Shown: piece by piece, positions 25,505 through 33,247 of the stretch
Layout: each line of letters opens with the position of its first letter
How positions within the stretch are numbered: position 1 is the first letter of the stretch
Assembly: GCA_965219875.1 (NCBI GenBank)
Contig: CBDCOW010000003.1
Location: forward strand, 868,001-932,000
DNA length: 64,000 nt
Direction: 5' to 3'
Source of the DNA: DAOUKH01 sp965219875
GTDB lineage: Bacteria > Chloroflexota > Dehalococcoidia > SHYB01
Notes under the pieces: model-generated
Databases searched by the model: none
Seen by the model: the letters and a program-made list of their open reading frames with translations, nothing else
What the model was told of the DNA's origin: nothing
Program-made: the position numbers and the translations under genes

Positions 25505-26572
25505 TTAGGGCCGGCGGATGGGCTTGGTCTGGGCGTAGCCGCCCATGTAGCCCCAGCCGACGAGGAGCGCGGCGAACGAGGCGTAGGCGTCGCCGGCCAC
25601 GATGATGTGGTAGTTCTCCGGCCTGCGCACCAGGGGGAAGGGCGTGCCTGGCGGCGCATCTCGGAACTCGGCGGGGACCTTCTCCTCGTCCTCGCCGCGA
25701 GTGTGCAGCGCCTCCGGCATCGGGACGCGGGCGCGCTCGAACAGGTCCTGCTTGATCTTGGATTTGTCCCATCCCTGGGCGGCGAGCAGTCCCGCCTTGT
25801 AGGGGTTGAACACAAGGCCGACCTGGCCGCCGAACTGGAGCAGGAAGTCGCCTTCGATGTGCTTCACCGCGTCGGCGTAGGCGCGCAGGATGTCCTCGAC
25901 GATCTCCGCGTCGCTGGAGCCGCCTCCCCCGCCGCCGAGGAAGATGTGATAGTTGGCCGCCATGACGGTGACGGCGCTCTGCTCGAGATCAAGGCCGCGC
26001 TCGACGTGCAGCGGCGTCCACGGCGTATGGGGCGACTCGGCGACGCAGAAGCTGTACTTGGCGGGCTGGCCCATCGTGGACTTGTCGCCGGTGCCGGGGT
26101 GGCCCGCGCCCAGGTTCGTCATCACCAGGCGGACGGCGCGCCCCACCGTCGCGTTGGCCCGGTTCCCCTGACCGAAGCAGTTGAAGCCATAGTTGAAGCC
26201 GAGATCGTCCACGATAGGCCCGCTCACGATCACGAGGGGGGCCACGGCGTTGGTGGTGGCCTGGACGCCGTTCAGGTTGAAGGCGGGTTCGAGCACCGCC
26301 TCGACGGCGGCCACGACGACGGGGAAGTAGTCCGGCTTGCAACCCGCCATGACCGCGTTCACCGCGACGGCCTCGATGGTGGCGACACCGAGTCGCGGCG
26401 GGACCTCGCCAAGCTCCTCGCCGGCGGGCCGGTCGACCGTGGCGAGCATGGCGTCGACGGCCGGGCGTGTCGGCGGGACGACGGGCAGGCCGTCGGTCCA
26501 GCCCCGGTCGAAATAGCCCTCGATGGCGTCAAGGGCGCCCTGGGCGCTATCGGGGAAGTCGAAGCCGGGCAT
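25505..26572 (-). CDS. Uncharacterised protein (355 aa), partner of the UGSC selenoprotein
   Basis: I do not recognise a characterised family. The protein is soluble-looking, without signal peptide or membrane segment. It has a globular Ala/Val/Gly-rich N-terminal half with an AGCKPDYFPVVVAAVEAV helix (~85-105), a VIVSGPIVDDLGFNYGFNCFGQGNRANATVGRAVRLV segment, one Cys in SFCVAESP, and a glycine run (LGGGGGGSS) near 220. Its ATG lies 4 bp after the stop codon of the upstream selenoprotein, which implies coupled translation and a shared function. The conserved-looking Cys residues at ~86, ~132 and ~173 could be redox partners of the Sec protein. That link is inference from position only. Confidence 0.7.
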   Translation of the reverse strand: MPGFDFPDSAQGALDAIEGYFDRGWTDGLPVVPPTRPAVDAMLATVDRPAGEELGEVPPRLGVATIEAVAVNAVMAGCKPDYFPVVVAAVEAVLEPAFNLNGVQATTNAVAPLVIVSGPIVDDLGFNYGFNCFGQGNRANATVGRAVRLVMTNLGAGHPGTGDKSTMGQPAKYSFCVAESPHTPWTPLHVERGLDLEQSAVTVMAANYHIFLGGGGGGSSDAEIVEDILRAYADAVKHIEGDFLLQFGGQVGLVFNPYKAGLLAAQGWDKSKIKQDLFERARVPMPEALHTRGEDEEKVPAEFRDAPPGTPFPLVRRPENYHIIVAGDAYASFAALLVGWGYMGGYAQTKPIRRP

Positions 26573-26576
26573 GGCG

Positions 26577-27143
26577 CTAGGCGTCCCCGGGCGCGCCCTC
26601 GGTGAGCCAGGCGATGACGCTGGGGGCAGCGACGCGGCCCTTGCGCTCGGCCTCGGCGGCCACGCCCAAGGGGTGGGGAACGATCACCGGCTCAAGATCG
26701 GGCATCCCCATCATGCGGCGCTTGGCGCCCGCGGTTGCCTCGAAGAGGTCTTCGACGACGACCGCGGCGGGAATGCCGGCCCGCTCAAACGTGATGGCGT
26801 CGTGCATACAGCACGACGTGCAGGAGCCTCACATGCCGACGCCGACGACCACGGCGTCGATGCGGCGCACCATGTCGTCGTAGTCGGCTTTGGGCAGCGG
26901 CGAGGAGAAGCTGGGCTTGACGACGCGTACGATCTCGGCGAGCTCGTAGCGTTGTTCGATCTCGGCGACGACGCCACGTAGCAGGTCGTCGCAGTTGGGA
27001 AGGCCGTCGTCGACGACGCCGAGCACCTTGCCCGCAAGGTCGGGGACGCGGAGCGCGAGGCCGGCGGCGCTCTGCCGGACCGATCCCGTGGGGTCGAGGA
27101 ACGTGACCGCCGCGCCTTGTGGCGGGCTTTGGGTGAGCGTCAT
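26577..27143 (-). CDS. UGSC-motif selenoprotein with in-frame UGA (Sec105)
   Basis: One 188-residue gene interrupted by a single in-frame UGA at 26829-26831. Both sides continue one fold: residues 1-104 end in IDAVVVGVGM, then U-GSCTSCCMHDAITFERAGIPAAVVVEDLF follows to the stop at 26577. The motif U-G-S-C is a CxxC-like redox centre with Sec105 and Cys108; Cys111 and Cys112 follow. This matches a family that, from memory, NCBI names UGSC family (seleno)protein. A perfect hairpin directly downstream fits a bacterial SECIS. AAGGAG lies 6-7 nt before the ATG. The gene sits 29 bp after the cyclase gene and 4 bp before the 355-aa gene. A pseudogene reading is unlikely because the UGA falls exactly on the expected Sec position. 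The sel genes themselves are not in the window. The substrate is unknown. Confidence 0.88.
26798..26831 (-). promoter_or_regulatory. Candidate bacterial SECIS element
   Basis: In the minus-strand mRNA the UGA (26831-26829) is followed by 10 nt and then CGUCGUGC, a 5-nt loop UGUAU, and GCACGACG: an uninterrupted 8-bp stem. The loop begins 18 nt after the UGA and has G as its second base. This satisfies the usual description of bacterial SECIS (hairpin just 3' of UGA, loop about 16-37 nt away, G in the first two loop positions). Confidence 0.8.
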
Positions 27144-27172
27144 CGCATCTCCTTTCCTTCGCCGTCGGCCGT

Positions 27173-28189
27173 TTACTTGATGGCCACCGCGTTCGCCGGG
27201 GAGCCGACGCCCCCGGGCAGGTTAAGGGGAACGGCGCAGAAGAAGAACTCGTAGACGCCGTCGGCGGCGCAGTCGGCGGCGAGGTGCTTGAGGTCGAAGA
27301 GCTCGCCGAGGGGCATGCCGAGGAAGTTGAGCAGGCCGGTATGGAGGGAGCGCCCGCGCTGGGGCTCCCAGGGGTAGGCCTCGAGGCCGGTGTTGTCGGC
27401 GCATACGGCGGCGACGCGATGGTCCCACAGCCAGCGCGGTATCTCCTTGCCGGGTGAGAGGCCGACGCCGAGGAGGTTGACCTGGAAGTCGCCGCGCTCG
27501 TCGGCGAACGCCTCTATCCAGCCGGTGTAGAAGCAGAGGATGTCGCCGGCGCGGACCTCGACCCCCTGGCGCTCGCACACGCCTTCGATGATCTCGGGGG
27601 TGATGGGGGTGAAGACCTTGGGGTCGTAGGGCTCAGGGAAGAGGTCGGCGTTGCGGACGACGTCGATAAGGACGCCCCGCCCGAAGATGCCGCCCGCCTG
27701 GGCCCACTTTCCGATGCTGAGCTTGGAGTCGTCGCCGGGGCGGATGTCGTCGGGGCTTACGCCGTTGTAGCCGCCATGCTTGGGGTGGCGTATGTGCCCG
27801 AGGCCGTCCCACTGCGACGAGGCCTGCGGGTTAAAATTCTGGATCACCTCGTCCTTGAGCAGGCCGTCGGGCATCAGAAACATGTCGTGGGTGTAGGGCT
27901 TGCGGCCCGGCGGCTCCTCGCCCTCCTTGGGTTCGGGCATCCAGCTCGGCCTGATCTTGGTCTCGCCGGACTGGGTGTGCGAGGGCAGGTTGAGCGGCAG
28001 GCTCAGGTTGAAGCGGCGGCCCGTCTTCGCCAGCCCGGCGGCCTCGGCCACACGCTCCGGCGTCAGGAAGTTCAACGTCCCCAGCTCATAGGAGTCGCCG
28101 AACAGCCCCCAGGAAGTGTCCTTGGGAAACCCCTCGCTGCCGGGCAACTCGTCGAAGTCGGGAAGCTTGCTCTCGTCAATCACGGTCAT
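27173..28189 (-). CDS. Cyclase-family protein (kynurenine formamidase-like hydrolase)
   Basis: 338 residues of the metal-dependent cyclase/formamidase family, which includes bacterial kynurenine formamidase KynB and isatin hydrolase. The metal-site region usually reads HxGTHxDxPxH; here the aligned segment is ASSQWDGLGHIRH (~124-136), keeping the Asp and distal His but with Ser/Gln in place of the first His residues, a variant common in the longer cyclase subfamily. GDILCFYTGWIEAF and LHTGLLNFLGMPLGELFDL are further family features. It is the first gene of a three-gene minus-strand unit with the UGSC selenoprotein and the 355-aa protein. The natural substrate cannot be assigned. Confidence 0.82.
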   Translation of the reverse strand: MTVIDESKLPDFDELPGSEGFPKDTSWGLFGDSYELGTLNFLTPERVAEAAGLAKTGRRFNLSLPLNLPSHTQSGETKIRPSWMPEPKEGEEPPGRKPYTHDMFLMPDGLLKDEVIQNFNPQASSQWDGLGHIRHPKHGGYNGVSPDDIRPGDDSKLSIGKWAQAGGIFGRGVLIDVVRNADLFPEPYDPKVFTPITPEIIEGVCERQGVEVRAGDILCFYTGWIEAFADERGDFQVNLLGVGLSPGKEIPRWLWDHRVAAVCADNTGLEAYPWEPQRGRSLHTGLLNFLGMPLGELFDLKHLAADCAADGVYEFFFCAVPLNLPGGVGSPANAVAIK

Positions 28190-28213
28190 GGGCTGCGCTC
28201 ACTTCAGGTGATA

Positions 28214-28470
28214 GTCGCGGGAAGGATAGCACAGCGTACGTTCCATCAGTCTCCCCAGAGGGCAGGAGGCTCCTCCCGTAGGGGCGTCCCTTGTGGGCGC
28301 CCTCCCTCCCGTAGGGGCGATTCGCGAATCGCCCTCCCCTCCGGCCCCCTCTCCCACTGGGAGAGGGTTGGGGTGAGGGCGGGGGGCGGCGGTGCCCAAC
28401 GGGCGCCGCTCCGGCCTCCTCTCTCGACGGGAGAGGATCGAGGTGAGGGGCCCCCCAACAACCGCCAGAG
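28214..28470. repeat. Composite of dispersed palindromic repeats
   Basis: About 260 bp between two minus-strand genes consist of stacked palindromic blocks: CAGTCTCCCCAGAGG, CCCGTAGGGGCGTCCCTTGTGG, GGGGCGATTCGCGAATCGCCC (a perfect inverted repeat), CCCTCTCCCACTGGGAGAGGG and CCTCTCTCGACGGGAGAGG. Each resembles part of the unit at 1-578 or the block at 59108. No coding signal is present. Confidence 0.75.
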
Positions 28471-28499
28471 GCCGACAAGACCCTTACGTGTTGAGAGCC

Positions 28500-29540
28500 C
28501 TACGTCCCCGGCGCCAGCCCCTCGATCGCCCCCTCCACGGACTCCCCCGCTTCGCCGGTGCGGATGGGGGCGATGACGGGGAGGTCGAGGCCGATGGCGC
28601 GGAGGTCGTCGATGCGGGCGCGGCATTCGTCGGCGGTCCCCACGATGACCATGGCGTGGATCAGGCGGTCGGTGACGGCGGCGGCGGCGGCTTGCTCGTC
28701 GCCGCGGTCGAGGGCCGTGGTGATGGCGCGGGTCTCCTCCTCGAAGCCTAGGTCTTCGAAGTAGCGGGCGTAGAAGGGGAGGCGCATGCGGCCCGCAAGG
28801 ATCTGCTGGAGCACGCGCTTGGCGCGCTCGTAGTCGTCGGTGACGGCGACGCGGACGTAGCAGGTCACGTCGCAGGCGCCGGACTCGCGCCCCGCCGCGG
28901 CCTCGCCCTCGCGGACGAGGCCCACCGCCTCCTCGACGTACGCCTTGGGCGAGAAGTTGAGGATGACGCCGTCGGCAATCTCGCCGGCCAGCCGCACCAT
29001 CTTGGGCTTGAGCGCGGCGAGGTAGACGGGCAGCGGGTCCTGGACGGGCCGCACGCTGATCTCGGCCCCGCTGGTACGGAAGACCTTGCCCTCGAAGGTG
29101 ACCCGCTCACCGGCGAGCAGCCGCCGGACGATCTGGACCGTCTCGCGGCCCCGCGTGATGGGACGGTCGAAGGGGACACCGTGGCCGCCCCGCGTCATCG
29201 GCTCGTGGCCGACGCCGAGACCGAGGATGAAGCGCCCGCCGGTCAGCTCGTCGATGGTGGCGGCGGACATGGCGGTCATCGTCGGGGTCCGGGTGTAGGT
29301 GGAGAGGATGCCGGTAGCGAGCCGGATACGCTCGGTATGGAGTCCGAGGGCGGCGAGGAAGGTCACGGCGTCGCGCCCGAAGCCTTCGGGGAGCCAGACG
29401 GAGTCGTAGCCGAGCCGGTCGGCGAGGCCGACGACGCCGCGGACCTCGTCGAACGCGAACCGGCGCGGGTTGGCGGCGGTGCCAGGGTCCCGCAGGGCGA
29501 AGGCGGCGTCGGCTTCGATGCGGAGTCCTATGCGGCTCAT
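28500..29540 (-). CDS. LLM-class (luciferase-like) flavin/F420-dependent oxidoreductase
   Basis: 346-residue TIM-barrel protein of the bacterial luciferase-like family, many of which use coenzyme F420 in Chloroflexi and Actinobacteria. Visible features are YDSVWLPEGFGRDAVTFLAALGLHTERIRLATGILSTYTRTP (second and third barrel strands), the ELTGGRFILGLGVGHEP motif, and DPLPVYLAALKPKMVRLAGEIADGVILN. The start is ATG 29540, which overlaps the TGA of the upstream luciferase-like gene (ATGA), so the two are coupled. A longer frame upstream would run through that gene and is rejected. The substrate is unknown. Confidence 0.85.
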   Translation of the reverse strand: MSRIGLRIEADAAFALRDPGTAANPRRFAFDEVRGVVGLADRLGYDSVWLPEGFGRDAVTFLAALGLHTERIRLATGILSTYTRTPTMTAMSAATIDELTGGRFILGLGVGHEPMTRGGHGVPFDRPITRGRETVQIVRRLLAGERVTFEGKVFRTSGAEISVRPVQDPLPVYLAALKPKMVRLAGEIADGVILNFSPKAYVEEAVGLVREGEAAAGRESGACDVTCYVRVAVTDDYERAKRVLQQILAGRMRLPFYARYFEDLGFEEETRAITTALDRGDEQAAAAAVTDRLIHAMVIVGTADECRARIDDLRAIGLDLPVIAPIRTGEAGESVEGAIEGLAPGT

Positions 29541-30478
29541 GACGCGTTCACCACGTCGATCACCTTCTCTTTGAAGCGGGCGGCGTTGTCGGCGTACTCG
29601 GCGCGCGACTCGGCGGGCAGCATGCACGTAAAGGCGCTGAAGCCCATCTCGCGCAGTGCCAGGATGCGTTCGATGACGGGGCCGTGGTCGAAGTCGGGAG
29701 GGTAGGTCGAGTCGAGCCCGCCTATGCCGCCGGTGCACAGCGTCAGGGGCGCGGTCCGGCCCACGCGCTCGGCGTGCTCGCGAGCGAGGGCTAGGCGCTC
29801 GCGGAAGTCGTCGAGTGTGCTCAGCGGAGGTGTCAGGGTGCGGGGGAGCGTCCCCGCGACCGGAATCCAGCCGTCGCCCCGCTCGATGGCGCGGCGCATC
29901 GCCTTGCGGCTGTTGCCGCCGACCCAGATGGGCGGGTGGGGCTTCTGCACCGGCGTCGGCTTCATCACGCAGTTCCGGGCAGTGAAGTGGCGGCCGTCGA
30001 AGTCGAAGACCTCACCGGTCCAGGCCGCCTTCATGGCGTCGATGGCCTCATCGGAGAGATCGTTGAGCTCGGCGCGGTCGACGCCGAGCGCGTCGAACTC
30101 CGGCTTGAGGAAGCCCGCGCCCACGCCGAGGATCAGGCGTCCGTTGGAGACGGCGTCGACGGTGACGACGGACTTGGCGGTGATGAACGGGTTCTGATAG
30201 GGAAGAATGAGGACGTGGGTCTGGACGCGGAGGCGGGTGGTGGCCGCGGCGGCCACACCGAGGGCGACCCACGGGTCGAGGGGATGGATGCCGAGGTTGG
30301 CGGTCCAATCGGCCTCGGGTATCCAGTGATGGGTCAACTCGACGGCGTCGAAGCCGTTGTCCTCGGCGGCACGGGCCATGGACTGGATGCCCTCGGCGTT
30401 GGTGAACTCGGGGCCGAGGTCCCAGCGGTGGGTGAGGAGCCGCAGGTGGAACCGGGCGGGGCCGGAGGTGTCGAACAT
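29537..30478 (-). CDS. LLM-class (luciferase-like) oxidoreductase
   Basis: 313 residues, the same family as the gene downstream but clearly divergent. The core runs from FDAVELTHHWIPE through LRVQTHVLILPYQNPFITAKSVVTVDAVSNGRLILGVGAGFLKPEFDALG to HPPIWVGGNSRKAMRRAIERGDGWIPV, the usual flavin/F420 binding pattern. The start ATG 30478 is chosen because AGGAAGG lies ~8 nt upstream; 19 extra residues of a longer frame are Arg/Pro-rich and implausible. The stop overlaps the next gene's start by four bases. The gene is divergent from the CoA-ligase-like gene at 30719. Confidence 0.85.
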   Translation of the reverse strand: MFDTSGPARFHLRLLTHRWDLGPEFTNAEGIQSMARAAEDNGFDAVELTHHWIPEADWTANLGIHPLDPWVALGVAAAATTRLRVQTHVLILPYQNPFITAKSVVTVDAVSNGRLILGVGAGFLKPEFDALGVDRAELNDLSDEAIDAMKAAWTGEVFDFDGRHFTARNCVMKPTPVQKPHPPIWVGGNSRKAMRRAIERGDGWIPVAGTLPRTLTPPLSTLDDFRERLALAREHAERVGRTAPLTLCTGGIGGLDSTYPPDFDHGPVIERILALREMGFSAFTCMLPAESRAEYADNAARFKEKVIDVVNAS

Positions 30479-30570
30479 AGGCTGCCTTCCTGCTCCGTCC
30501 CGGTTGCGGCGCGGCGGACGGCGGAGCGCTTGCATTGTTTAGACTTCAGACAGTAGCCTGTCAACCGTTG

Positions 30571-30712
30571 CGCCGACGCATCTCCCAGAGAGGGGAGGGC
30601 GAGTCGCGACTCGCCCCTGCGGGAGGCGGCGCCCTTTTGGACGCCGACGCGCCTGCGGCGCCCGCCCTCTCTCTATCCCCGCCAGAGGGGGAGAGGGCCG
30701 GCGGAGAAGGGA
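30571..30712. repeat. Dispersed palindromic intergenic repeat copy
   Basis: Blocks CTCCCAGAGAGGGGAG, GGGCGAGTCGCGACTCGCCC (a perfect inverted repeat), GGCGCCCTTTTGGACGCC, GCGCCTGCGGCGC and CCCTCTCTCTATCC with its GAGGGGGAGAGGG return arm. It fills the divergent gap between the luciferase-like gene and the CoA-ligase gene and must overlay any promoter of the latter. Confidence 0.7.
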
Positions 30713-30718
30713 ACGCGC

Positions 30719-32131
30719 ATGACCATGACGGCAGCGGACCGCCAAAAGACCCTCGAAGAGATGCGCCGCATCTTCCGGCCCCGCGGCGTGGCCGTGGTGG
30801 GGGCGTCGTCGACGCCGGGCAAGCTGGGCTACGCCATCGTCGAGAACCTCAAGAACGGCGGGTTCGAGGGCGGTATCTATCCGGTGAACCCCGGCGCGAC
30901 GGAGATTCTAGGCTACCCCTGCTACAAGGCGCTCGCCGACGTCCCCGGCGACACCGACGTCGCGCTGGTGAGCATTCCCGCCAGGGGCGTCGCGGGGCTG
31001 GTCGAGCCGGCGGCGGAGAAGGGAATCGCGGGGCTGGTAGTGATCAGCTCCGGCTTCGCCGAGACGGGCGAAGTCGAGATGCAGCGGGATCTTCAGGCGC
31101 TGGGCCGCGAGCACGGCGTGCGCATCATGGGCCCCAACATCTACGGCTACTACTACACCCACGCCGGGCTGTGCGCCACGTTCTGCACCCCCTACACCGA
31201 AAAGGGCGGCGTGGCGCTGGTCTCCCAGAGCGGCGGCGTGGGCATGGCCATCCTGGGGTACAGCCGGTCCCGGCGCATGGGGGTGTCGGCGATCGTGGGG
31301 CTGGGCAACAAGAGCGACATCGACGAGGACGACTTGTTGGAATTCTTCGGCGACGACCCCAACACCGAGGTCGTCGCCATCCACATGGAAGACCTAAAGA
31401 GCGGCCGCGCCTTCTTCGACGCGGCGAGCCGCGTCACGCGCTCCAAGCCCGTGGTGGTGCTGAAGGGCGGACGCACCGGCGCGGGGGCGAAGGCGGCGGC
31501 GTCGCACACCGCCGCGCTGGCGGGCGAGGACCGCATCTACGACGCAGCGTTCGCACAGTCGGGCGTGGTGCGGGCCCATACGTTGAAGGAGCTACTCGAC
31601 TGGTCGAGGGCGCTCCAGATGCTCCCCGACCCCGAGGGCGAGAACGTGGCGATCATCACCGGCGCGGGCGGCTTGGGCGTCCTGCTCAGCGACGCCTGCG
31701 TCGACCGCGGCCTGTCGCTCATGGAGGTCCCCGACGACCTCGACGCGGCGTTCCGCCGGTACATCCCCCCGTTCGGCGCAGCGGGCAACCCCATCGACAT
31801 CACGGGCGGCGAGCCGCCGGAGACGTACAAGCAGACGGTCCTGCTAGGGCTCAACGACTCCCGCGTCCACGCCCTTATCATCGGCTACTGGCACACCGTC
31901 ATCACGCCGCCGATGGTCTTCGCCAAGGTGCTCGAAGAGGCGATGAACGAGGCGCGGGCGGCGGGCAACGTGAAGCCCGTCGTCGTGTCCCTAGCCGGCG
32001 ACACCGAAGTCGAGGAGGCGGCCCGCTACATCGAAGACTTCGGCGTCCCCGCCTACCCCTACGCCGCCGAAGACGCCGTCGCCGCCCTAGCGGCGCGCTA
32101 CACCTTCTGGCGCGCCAAGCAGCGGGGGTAG
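30719..32131 (+). CDS. ADP-forming acyl-CoA (acetate-CoA) ligase alpha-type subunit
   Basis: 470 residues with a CoA-binding Rossmann domain (PRGVAVVGASSTPGKLGYAIVENL) and two succinyl-CoA-synthetase-like domains (VALVSQSGGVGMAIL, ITGAGGLGVLLSDAC). His263 in ASHTAALAGED is the expected phosphohistidine. The ATP-grasp beta domain that completes the reaction (acyl-CoA + ADP + Pi to acid + ATP + CoA) is absent here and from the window, so this is an alpha subunit lacking a linked beta partner. Many such NDP-forming acyl-CoA synthetases act on unusual organic acids. GGAGAAGG precedes the ATG. No operon partner lies downstream. Confidence 0.85.
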   Translation: MTMTAADRQKTLEEMRRIFRPRGVAVVGASSTPGKLGYAIVENLKNGGFEGGIYPVNPGATEILGYPCYKALADVPGDTDVALVSIPARGVAGLVEPAAEKGIAGLVVISSGFAETGEVEMQRDLQALGREHGVRIMGPNIYGYYYTHAGLCATFCTPYTEKGGVALVSQSGGVGMAILGYSRSRRMGVSAIVGLGNKSDIDEDDLLEFFGDDPNTEVVAIHMEDLKSGRAFFDAASRVTRSKPVVVLKGGRTGAGAKAAASHTAALAGEDRIYDAAFAQSGVVRAHTLKELLDWSRALQMLPDPEGENVAIITGAGGLGVLLSDACVDRGLSLMEVPDDLDAAFRRYIPPFGAAGNPIDITGGEPPETYKQTVLLGLNDSRVHALIIGYWHTVITPPMVFAKVLEEAMNEARAAGNVKPVVVSLAGDTEVEEAARYIEDFGVPAYPYAAEDAVAALAARYTFWRAKQRG

Positions 32132-32146
32132 AACGCGGGGCTCAGA

Positions 32147-32202
32147 CTGACAATGCCGCTCTCAGCCAACTATACAGCATAGCAGCTTACTGCTATGCTG
32201 TA
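32147..32202 (+). promoter_or_regulatory. Promoter with overlapping 13-bp palindromic operator
   Basis: CTGACA (32147-32152), an 18-bp spacer and TATACA (32171-32176) form a promoter. A perfect inverted repeat with 13-bp arms, TACAGCATAGCAG (32173-32185) and CTGCTATGCTGTA (32190-32202), separated by CTTA, begins inside the -10 element and spans the predicted start near 32183. Because the left arm is largely untranscribed, it is read as a DNA operator rather than an RNA hairpin. Confidence 0.7.
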
Positions 32203-32209
32203 CCGAAGA

Positions 32210-32455
32210 ATGAAGGCGACGGCATATTACCGGAACACCGTTGAGAAGAAGAGGCCGTACCTCCGCGATGAATACTGCGAGCGCGTTATGGGCAACCCTG
32301 AGCAAATGCAGGCCGACCCCCGTCCCGGTCGTACGCGCTTATGGGGTTACGTCGCGGAGTTGCAGCATCATCTGAGGGTTGTGGTGGAGGCAGACGGTGA
32401 GACGGTCCACAACGCATTCATTGATGGGGAGGCAGAGCGATGGTTGACGCGGTAG
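32210..32455 (+). CDS. Small protein of a toxin/antitoxin-like pair (81 aa)
   Basis: A short, basic-to-acidic protein with the pattern RPYLRDEYCERVMGNPEQ, then RTRLWGYVAELQHHLRVVVEADGETVHNAFID. Proteins of this kind (DUF4258-like, RelE-sized) are commonly encoded just upstream of DUF2283 proteins in many genomes and behave like toxin-antitoxin pairs by arrangement. The start ATG 32210 lies just after the palindromic operator; ATG 32195 inside the operator arm would add five residues and is an alternative. It overlaps the next gene by 16 bp. The region has lower GC than its neighbours, suggesting acquisition. Activity is not demonstrated. Confidence 0.65.
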   Translation: MKATAYYRNTVEKKRPYLRDEYCERVMGNPEQMQADPRPGRTRLWGYVAELQHHLRVVVEADGETVHNAFIDGEAERWLTR

Positions 32456-33069
32456 TGCGGAGGCCGGAGATCATCTACGCTGAGGAGTCGGACATTCTGC
32501 GTGTGCAGTTTGAGGAGAAGCCCAGCGTCCAATCGGTTGAGGTCGCTGAGGGGATAGTCCTAGACTACGATGAGGAAGGCCGCGCCGTGGCGATTGAGAT
32601 CGATGGCGCGGGCCTACTCCTGCGTGACTTCAGGATCAGGGCTAACGCCGTATTCTCGTCGGAGCGCTACCTGGATACCTTCCAGAAGCTGCTCAGCTTC
32701 GGATCGATGTTCGATGGCCCCCAGTCCGCAGCGACCCGTGTACCGACTGGACTTGAGGCCATGCTGTTGCAGTGCGAGCGCAGAGACCCAGAAGAGGGCG
32801 TCGCGCAAGCACTGAAGTTTGGCTTCCCAGAGGCTGCACAGGACGACCTCGCCCACACGCTCTTCAGCATTCCTCCCGCCCTCTGCTTCCCACTCCGGAA
32901 GCAGGTCGTTGGCTATCTACAGGGCGATTCGACACAAAAGCTAGAGAAGAAGCGGGTCACGCTGCTCCTCGATACCTACATCCACAGTATCTACCAGTCG
33001 AGAGCGGAGGATGAAAACAGCAGTCTCCAGAAGATCATGTCCGAGGCGCTGAAGCAGCACGTGCTGTAG
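32440..33069 (+). CDS. DUF2283 domain protein with C-terminal extension (209 aa)
   Basis: Residues ~12-52 match DUF2283, a short beta-rich domain (DILRVQFEEKP, then VEVAEGIVLDYDEEGRAVAIEI) usually found as a 60-80 residue stand-alone protein. Here it is followed by ~150 residues of unrecognised helical sequence containing GVAQALKFGFPEAAQDDLAHTL and ending in MSEALKQHVL. The start overlaps the upstream small gene by 16 bp, implying coupled translation. It could be the antitoxin or autorepressor for the palindrome at 32173-32202, with the extension as a partner or effector domain; that is inference. The 33070-33247 gap downstream shows only a weak CCCTCG/CGAGGG hairpin at 33240-33257. Confidence 0.7.
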   Translation: MVDAVVRRPEIIYAEESDILRVQFEEKPSVQSVEVAEGIVLDYDEEGRAVAIEIDGAGLLLRDFRIRANAVFSSERYLDTFQKLLSFGSMFDGPQSAATRVPTGLEAMLLQCERRDPEEGVAQALKFGFPEAAQDDLAHTLFSIPPALCFPLRKQVVGYLQGDSTQKLEKKRVTLLLDTYIHSIYQSRAEDENSSLQKIMSEALKQHVL

Positions 33070-33247
33070 GGCTGGAATGTCCCGGTCACGGTCGTGCCGG
33101 GCGTTGAGCAGCGTCCTCCCTGACAGTGTTTAGCCGCCGCTGCCATCCCCGCCGGCAACGAGGTAATACCTTCCGGGCCCAGGCCTTCGGAATACACGAG
33201 ATCGCTACCGTTCAAGCGAGCCGGAGCGGAGTAAGACCCCCCTCGCG

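Noticed and set aside
26577..27143. Pseudogene or two separate small genes split by a stop codon
   Set aside because: Frame and similarity continue through a UGA that falls precisely at the first residue of the UGSC motif, and a SECIS-like hairpin follows. A random stop would not show this.
32173..32202. Intrinsic terminator of the CoA-ligase gene
   Set aside because: The palindrome has no T-run, lies across a promoter -10 box, and is immediately followed by a gene start; an operator explains it better.
30535..32244. 569-aa plus-strand frame overlapping the CoA-ligase gene
   Set aside because: Out-of-frame shadow of the ADP-forming ligase with an Arg/Gly-rich nonsense product; it also reads through a dispersed repeat.
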